Source of the DNA: Acidimicrobiales bacterium
GTDB taxonomy: Bacteria > Actinomycetota > Acidimicrobiia > Acidimicrobiales > RAAP-2
Assembly: GCA_017883125.1 (NCBI GenBank)
Contig: JADGOD010000023.1
Span: forward strand, 1 to 17,157
Direction: 5' to 3'
DNA length: 17,157 bases
A program made the translations under genes and the position numbers. Below, one piece after another: positions 13,156 to 17,157 of the stretch. Numbering within the stretch: position 1 is the first letter of the stretch; each line of letters begins with the position of its first letter. The notes beneath the pieces were generated by a model. It made no database searches. It had not been told where the DNA came from and saw only the letters and a list, made by a program, of their open reading frames with translations.

Positions 13156-14420
13156 CGCCAGGACACCCCTGCCCCCAAGGAGGCCAGTGTGCCGACGAGA
13201 TCGTCGTATCCGCGTTCGATGTGCTCGACCCCGGAGACCACCGTCTCTCCCTCCGCGGCCAGACCGGCCAGCACCAAGGCAGCCCCCGCTCTGATGTCGG
13301 GAGCCTTCACCGGCGCGCCCGAGAGCCGTTCGACGCCTCGGACCACGGCATGGTGGCCTTCTGTCCGGATGTCGGCACCCATCCTTCGAAGCTCGTCTAT
13401 GTAGCGGAACCGGCCCTCGAAGAGGTTCTCCGAGACGATCGAGACCCCGTCGGCGACGCTCAGCGCCGTCACGAGGAACGGCTTGTAGTCGGTGGCCACA
13501 CCCGGATACGGCAGCGTCGCGATGTCCACGGATCGAAGCCTTCCCGAACACTCTGCCCGGAGTCCCTCGGGGCCGTACGAGATCCCCATCCCCATCGCCC
13601 GAAGCTTCCGGAGGAGCATCTCCATGTGCTCGGGCCGTCCGTCTGTGACCGTCACCGATCCTCCGGCGAGCGCCGGCGCCATGAGGTACGTGGCGGTCAC
13701 CACCCGATCGGTGATCACGCGGTGGCGGGTGGGAACGAGGCGTTCGGCCCCTTCGATCGTGAGTCGTGAGGTGCCCGCCCCTCGAACCTCTGCGCCCATC
13801 GCGTTCAGGAACGCCGCGAGATCTGCCACCTCGGGCTCGCGGGCTGCGTTCTCGATGACCGTGGTCCCCTTCGCCAGGGCCGCCGCCATCAGCAGGTTGT
13901 CCGTGGCGGTGTGGCTCGGGTACTCCAAGACGACGTGCGTTCCCACCAGCCGAGAAGAGGGGTCGGTGGCCTCACCCTCGACGAAGCCGTGCGTCGTACC
14001 GAACGAGACCCCCATCGAGGTCAGACCGGCCACATGGATGTCGATGGGTCGGCTCCCGAAGTCATCGCCCCCAGGCATGGAGACTCGGGCACGTCCGCAT
14101 CGGGCCAAGAGGGGGCCGAGGACCACGATCGACGCTCGCATCCGCTCCACCAGCTCATAGGGGGCCTCGGGGCGGATGTCGGAGGTGGCCGGGGTGCCGA
14201 TTGTGAGCCGGTTGTCGACGTGGCGCTCCACCGTGCACCCAAGGGCCCGGAGCACGTCTGCCATGAGATCGACGTCGGTGATGTTGGGCACGTTCTCGAG
14301 CTCGTGGGTCCCCTCGGCCAGCAGGCAGGCGGCCATCAACTTGAGGACCGAGTTCTTGGCCCCTCCGGCCTCCACGGCTCCGGCCAAGGGACCACTGGGG
14401 GTGACGACGATCCGATCCAC
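13152..14420 (-). CDS. murA: UDP-N-acetylglucosamine 1-carboxyvinyltransferase (Asp-type MurA)
   Basis: MurA transfers enolpyruvate from PEP to UDP-GlcNAc, the first committed step of peptidoglycan synthesis. The 422-residue protein matches the family throughout: AGGAKNSVLKLMAA with K22 and N23, LENVPNITDVDLM, LGPLLARCGRARVSMPGG, and GVATDYKPFLVTAL near the C-terminus. The active-site loop reads PGGDDFGSRPID. The residue at the place of the catalytic Cys115 of E. coli is Asp119 (codon 14066-14064), as in mycobacteria, so fosfomycin should not alkylate it. The start GTG 14420 lies seven bases after a CATAAT -10 box and lacks a clear Shine-Dalgarno, suggesting a leaderless mRNA. The stop overlaps meaB (GTGA). 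Confidence 0.96.
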   Translation of the reverse strand: MDRIVVTPSGPLAGAVEAGGAKNSVLKLMAACLLAEGTHELENVPNITDVDLMADVLRALGCTVERHVDNRLTIGTPATSDIRPEAPYELVERMRASIVVLGPLLARCGRARVSMPGGDDFGSRPIDIHVAGLTSMGVSFGTTHGFVEGEATDPSSRLVGTHVVLEYPSHTATDNLLMAAALAKGTTVIENAAREPEVADLAAFLNAMGAEVRGAGTSRLTIEGAERLVPTRHRVITDRVVTATYLMAPALAGGSVTVTDGRPEHMEMLLRKLRAMGMGISYGPEGLRAECSGRLRSVDIATLPYPGVATDYKPFLVTALSVADGVSIVSENLFEGRFRYIDELRRMGADIRTEGHHAVVRGVERLSGAPVKAPDIRAGAALVLAGLAAEGETVVSGVEHIERGYDDLVGTLASLGAGVSWR

Positions 14421-14432
14421 ACCTTGATTATG
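14420..14432 (-). promoter_or_regulatory. Leaderless promoter of murA
   Basis: CATAAT (14432-14427, five of six matches to TATAAT) is followed by six bases and then the GTG start at 14420, the expected transcription start. No strong -35 is visible. Confidence 0.5.
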
Positions 14433-14504
14433 GCCGCTCCGGGCTGCCCGCTTGATCCGATGCGAGAAGCTGGTGATCGTCCGCGGGATCGAAACACCCT
14501 GGAC

Positions 14505-14518
14505 TATGGTTCGAGCGG
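14505..14518 (+). promoter_or_regulatory. Candidate leaderless promoter of glpX
   Basis: TATGGT (14505-14510, TANNNT) lies seven bases before GTG 14518, an in-frame start of glpX. This would favour a leaderless start at 14518 over ATG 14506, which would itself fall within the -10 box. Confidence 0.4.
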
Positions 14519-15510
14519 TGGAACGCTCTCCTCAGAAACCAGATCGCAACCTCGCTCTAGAGCTCGTCCGTGTGACCGAAGCCGCTGCCATGGCAGCAGG
14601 TCGCTACATGGGTCGCGGCGACAAGAACGGTGCAGACGGCGCCGCCGTGGAGGCCATGCGCATCGTGCTCTCCAGCGTCCAGATGGACGGGGTCGTTGTC
14701 ATCGGCGAAGGCGAGAAGGACGAAGCCCCGATGCTCTACAACGGGGAGCGGATCGGCGACGGGAGCCCTCCGGCATGCGACATCGCCGTCGACCCGATCG
14801 ACGGCACCACACTGACCGCCAAGGGTCGTGGCGGGGCGCTCAGCGTCATCGCCGTCTCGGAGCGAGGCACCATGTTCGATCCGGGACCGTGCGTGTACAT
14901 GGAGAAGATCGCCGTCGGGCCCCGCGGGGCGGGCTCCGTCGACATCACCAAGTCCCCCACCGAGAACCTGCGGAGCCTCAGCCTGAAGCTCGGCCAGCCG
15001 GTCCGCGATCTGACCGCCGTGATCCTTGACCGTGAACGTCACAACGACCTCATCGGCGAGGTTCGCGAAGCTGGAGCCCGGGTCCGTCTGATCACCGACG
15101 GCGACGTGGCAGGGGCCATCCAGACCGGTTGGCCCAACTCTGGTGCGGACATCCTCTTCGGCATCGGCGGGACACCCGAGGGCGTGATCGCCGCAGCGGC
15201 CATGAAGTGCCTCGGAGGCGAGCTCCAGGGCCGCCTCTGGCCCCGCAACGAGACCGAGCGCCAGACGGCCATCGACGCCGGCTACGACCTCAACAAGGTG
15301 CTCACGACCAACGACCTCGTGGCCGGCGACAACTGCTTCTTCTCCGCCACCGGGATCACCGATGGTGAGCTCCTCCAGGGCGTGCGCTTCCTCGATTCAG
15401 GGGCGACGACCCAGTCCCTGGTGATGCGCTCGCGCTCGGGAACCCGTCGCAAGATCGACGCCATCCACCGCCTCGAGAAGCTGGCCGAGTTCTCGGCGAT
15501 CAAGTTCTAG
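14506..15510 (+). CDS. glpX: Fructose-1,6-bisphosphatase class II
   Basis: GlpX removes the 1-phosphate of fructose-1,6-bisphosphate in gluconeogenesis. In actinobacteria it is usually the main enzyme for this step. The protein of about 334 residues has the family core in order: PDRNLALELVRVTEAAAMAAGR, MGRGDKNGADGAAVEAMR, VVVIGEGEKDEAPMLYNGE (a metal-binding Glu/Asp region) and DIAVDPIDGTTLTAKG (the DPIDGTT phosphatase motif). Further on come GIGGTPEGVIAAAAMKCLGG and the C-terminal RSGTRRKIDAIH. The start is uncertain. ATG 14506 and GTG 14518 are both in frame and neither has a Shine-Dalgarno. GTG 14518 fits a leaderless promoter, while a TTG at 14452 is unlikely. It is divergent from murA and converges on the ATP synthase genes across a hairpin region. 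Confidence 0.95.
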   Translation: MVRAVERSPQKPDRNLALELVRVTEAAAMAAGRYMGRGDKNGADGAAVEAMRIVLSSVQMDGVVVIGEGEKDEAPMLYNGERIGDGSPPACDIAVDPIDGTTLTAKGRGGALSVIAVSERGTMFDPGPCVYMEKIAVGPRGAGSVDITKSPTENLRSLSLKLGQPVRDLTAVILDRERHNDLIGEVREAGARVRLITDGDVAGAIQTGWPNSGADILFGIGGTPEGVIAAAAMKCLGGELQGRLWPRNETERQTAIDAGYDLNKVLTTNDLVAGDNCFFSATGITDGELLQGVRFLDSGATTQSLVMRSRSGTRRKIDAIHRLEKLAEFSAIKF

Positions 15511-15515
15511 TCTCA

Positions 15516-15555
15516 CCCGAGATCCCTCGGGGACCTTCGGGCCCTCCTCGGGCCC
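15516..15555. terminator. Tandem hairpins between convergent glpX and atpC
   Basis: CCCGAG-ATCC-CTCGGG (15516-15531) and GGGCCC-TCCTC-GGGCCC (15539-15555) are two perfect 6-bp stems just after the glpX stop. They can terminate both strands. Further on in the 164-base gap are two GGATCC-centred palindromes, CTGGATCCAG and CCGGATCCGG. No T-run follows any of them. Confidence 0.55.
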
Positions 15556-15674
15556 CTGAGCGCTCCGCTCCGTAGACCTGGCGATCTGGATCCAGCATCA
15601 CTCCTCACCGGATCCGGAGCGAACGACAGCTGCTTCGTCGTGGGTCCTTTCCGACCTGAGACGAAGGATCAGAC

Positions 15675-16193
15675 CTAGGAGCGCTTCTCGCTCGCCGCAC
15701 GCTTGCGCAGCTCGGCCCGGTCGAGATCCCCTTGCGCTTGCTCCACGTTGAACTCGGCATCCCGGAGACCTTCGTCCTCGGGGCCCATCGCCTGAAGAGC
15801 GCCTCGCAGGCCCTCGAGGCGAGCCTCGATCTCCACGATCTCGGTCTCGACGACGGCGAGATCGACCTCCGTCAGGAGCTCAGCCTCGCCGGCCAGCACG
15901 GTGACCCGGGTCGTTCGCTCGGTCTCGCTGACTCCCTCGATGAGACCGATCGCCGCGCCGGGACCGCTGGTCACCTGGAGGAACCCGCCGTGGACGATGA
16001 CGTCCAGGATGGTGCCATCTACCTGCTCGATCTTCACAACCCCGGGGACCACGTCTCCGATCAGCTCGGCGTGCTCGGCCATGATGGTGAGGTCACCTTC
16101 TGACGTCGAGGCAACCAGGGCCGTGGCCGGGCCGCGGAACAGGCTCGACGACTCGGGGGTGACGACCTCGACGCCCAGGGCGTGCTCGGCCAT
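15675..16193 (-). CDS. atpC: F-type ATP synthase subunit epsilon
   Basis: Epsilon is part of the central rotor stalk and regulates ATP hydrolysis. The N-terminal beta-sandwich is typical (VEVVTPESSSLFRGPATALVASTSEGDLTIMAEHAELIGDVVPG, then HGGFLQVTSG). The protein, at 172 residues, is clearly longer than the usual 120-140. About 15 extra residues (GLIEGVSETERTTR) come before the conserved VTVLAGEAEL. The C-terminal helical part is extended and charged, ending in LDRAELRKRAASEKRS. The start ATG 16193 overlaps the atpD stop (TGATG), as expected for the last gene of an atp operon. The assignment rests on position and the N-terminal domain. Confidence 0.92.
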   Translation of the reverse strand: MAEHALGVEVVTPESSSLFRGPATALVASTSEGDLTIMAEHAELIGDVVPGVVKIEQVDGTILDVIVHGGFLQVTSGPGAAIGLIEGVSETERTTRVTVLAGEAELLTEVDLAVVETEIVEIEARLEGLRGALQAMGPEDEGLRDAEFNVEQAQGDLDRAELRKRAASEKRS

Positions 16194-17157
16194 CAGTTGC
16201 TCTCCTTCTCCATCTCGTGCTGCTTCGCCAGCACCGACTCGGCGCCGCCAACGTTCAGGAACGCCTGCTCCGGCACAGAGTCGAGATCACCCTTGATGAT
16301 CGCTTCGAACGACTCCACCGTCTCGTCGATCGGCGTGAAGACGCCGGGAAGTCCGGTGAAGACCTCCGCCACGAAGAACGGCTGCGAGAGGAACCGCTGG
16401 ATCTTCCGAGCCCGGGACACGATGATCCGGTCCTCTTCGGAGAGCTCGTCGAGACCGAGGATGGCGATGATGTCTTGGAGCTCACGGAAACGCTGGAGGA
16501 CCTCCTGGACCTGACGGGCGACGTTGTAGTGGCGATCACCGACGATCTCGGGGGCCAGGATGTTCGACGTCGAGGCCAGCGGGTCCACGGCCGGGTAGAT
16601 GCCCAGCGCGGCGATCTGACGGGAGAGCTCGGTCGTGGCGTCCAAGTGGGTGAACGTGGTGAACGGCGCGGGGTCGGTGTAGTCGTCGGCAGGGACGTAG
16701 ACGGCCTGCAGCGAGGTGATCGACCTGCCCCGGGTCGAGGTGATCCGCTCCTGGAGCTCGCCCATCTCGTCGGCCAGGGTCGGCTGGTAGCCCACCGCTG
16801 ACGGCATGCGGCCGAGCAGCGTCGAGACCTCAGAGCCCGCCTGGACGAACCGGAAGATGTTGTCGACGAACAGCAGCACGTCCTGGTTCTGGACGTCACG
16901 GAAGTACTCCGCCATGGTCAGCGCAGCCAACGCAACGCGCAGGCGCACGCCCGGCGGCTCGTCCATCTGTCCGTAGACGAGGGCGGCCTTCTCGATGACA
17001 CCGGCCTCCCGCATCTCGATCCAGAGGTCGGTGCCCTCACGAGTGCGCTCCCCCACCCCGGCGAACACGGACACACCACCGTGCTGGGTGGCGACCCGGT
17101 TGATCATCTCCATGATGAGGATGGTCTTGCCGACGCCGGCCCCACCGAACAGCCCGA
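16193..17157 (-). CDS. atpD: F-type ATP synthase subunit beta, 5' end outside window
   Basis: Beta carries the catalytic sites of F1. The visible C-terminal two-thirds (about 320 residues) begins inside the P-loop (GLFGGAGVGKT). It continues with VFAGVGERTREGTDL, ALTMAEYFRD, DNIFRFVQAGSEVS, the signature GRMPSAVGYQPTLADEMG and DPAPFTTFTHLDATTELSR. DELSEED, the loop that contacts the rotor, is present in GLDELSEEDRIIVSRARKIQ. All of this is highly conserved and intact. The frame is open to the edge of the window, so the gene starts beyond 17157. The stop overlaps atpC (TGATG). Confidence 0.98.
   Translation of the reverse strand, partial: GLFGGAGVGKTILIMEMINRVATQHGGVSVFAGVGERTREGTDLWIEMREAGVIEKAALVYGQMDEPPGVRLRVALAALTMAEYFRDVQNQDVLLFVDNIFRFVQAGSEVSTLLGRMPSAVGYQPTLADEMGELQERITSTRGRSITSLQAVYVPADDYTDPAPFTTFTHLDATTELSRQIAALGIYPAVDPLASTSNILAPEIVGDRHYNVARQVQEVLQRFRELQDIIAILGLDELSEEDRIIVSRARKIQRFLSQPFFVAEVFTGLPGVFTPIDETVESFEAIIKGDLDSVPEQAFLNVGGAESVLAKQHEMEKESN

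Noticed and set aside
13156..13551. An upstream extension of the MeaB frame
   Set aside because: It lies entirely within murA on the same strand in another frame, is Arg/Gly-rich, and the GTG 13155 start gives the normal MeaB length with a GTGA overlap.

Overview
The window is about 17 kb of GC-rich DNA, dense with genes on both strands. GC-ending codons, a GTG-rich start set, an Asp-type MurA, a class II (GlpX) fructose bisphosphatase, a MeaB GTPase and leaderless-looking promoters all point to a high-GC actinobacterium. The load of CoA-transferase, acyl-CoA dehydrogenase and cytochrome P450 genes would suit an Acidimicrobiia-like lineage, but that placement is inference. Most of the window looks chromosomal and housekeeping. 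I see no transposase, integrase, phage gene or CRISPR array.

Layout. (1) 1-2632, plus strand: the 3' part of fabH, a sugar-phosphate-type nucleotidyltransferase and a cation diffusion facilitator, joined by two ATGA overlaps. (2) 2633-3170: a gene-poor stretch with a cluster of short perfect hairpins. (3) 3171-3788: a VTT/DedA-like membrane protein whose 5' end may be mis-sequenced or carry a tiny upstream frame. (4) 3919-8291: a catabolic block. A CaiB/BaiF CoA-transferase (plus) faces an acyl-CoA dehydrogenase and a ferredoxin-P450 pair (minus). The acyl-CoA dehydrogenase is split by a one-base frameshift, and its gene lies between two copies of a direct repeat. (5) 8438-11016, minus strand: tRNA-Ala(CGC), an actinobacterial-type membrane protein, an orphan ABC ATPase and a four-helix membrane protein with a GTC8 valine tract. 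(6) 11205-15510: galT (plus) overlaps tail-to-tail with the murA-meaB pair (minus). murA is divergent from glpX (plus) across a short region with two leaderless-type promoters. (7) 15675-17157, minus strand: atpC and the 3' part of atpD, the end of the F-ATPase operon.

How the genes may work together. The ferredoxin would deliver electrons to the P450, which would hydroxylate a hydrophobic substrate. The CoA-transferase and acyl-CoA dehydrogenase are enzymes of acyl-CoA breakdown, and MeaB supports B12-dependent methylmalonyl-CoA mutase, which handles propionyl-CoA from such breakdown. This link is inferred from gene content only. The most notable observations are the frameshifted acyl-CoA dehydrogenase between direct repeats, the Cys-to-Asp MurA (expected fosfomycin insensitivity), the Asn-containing cluster motif of the P450 ferredoxin, and the hairpin cluster in the 2.6-3.15 kb gap. 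I found no convincing undescribed multi-gene system.
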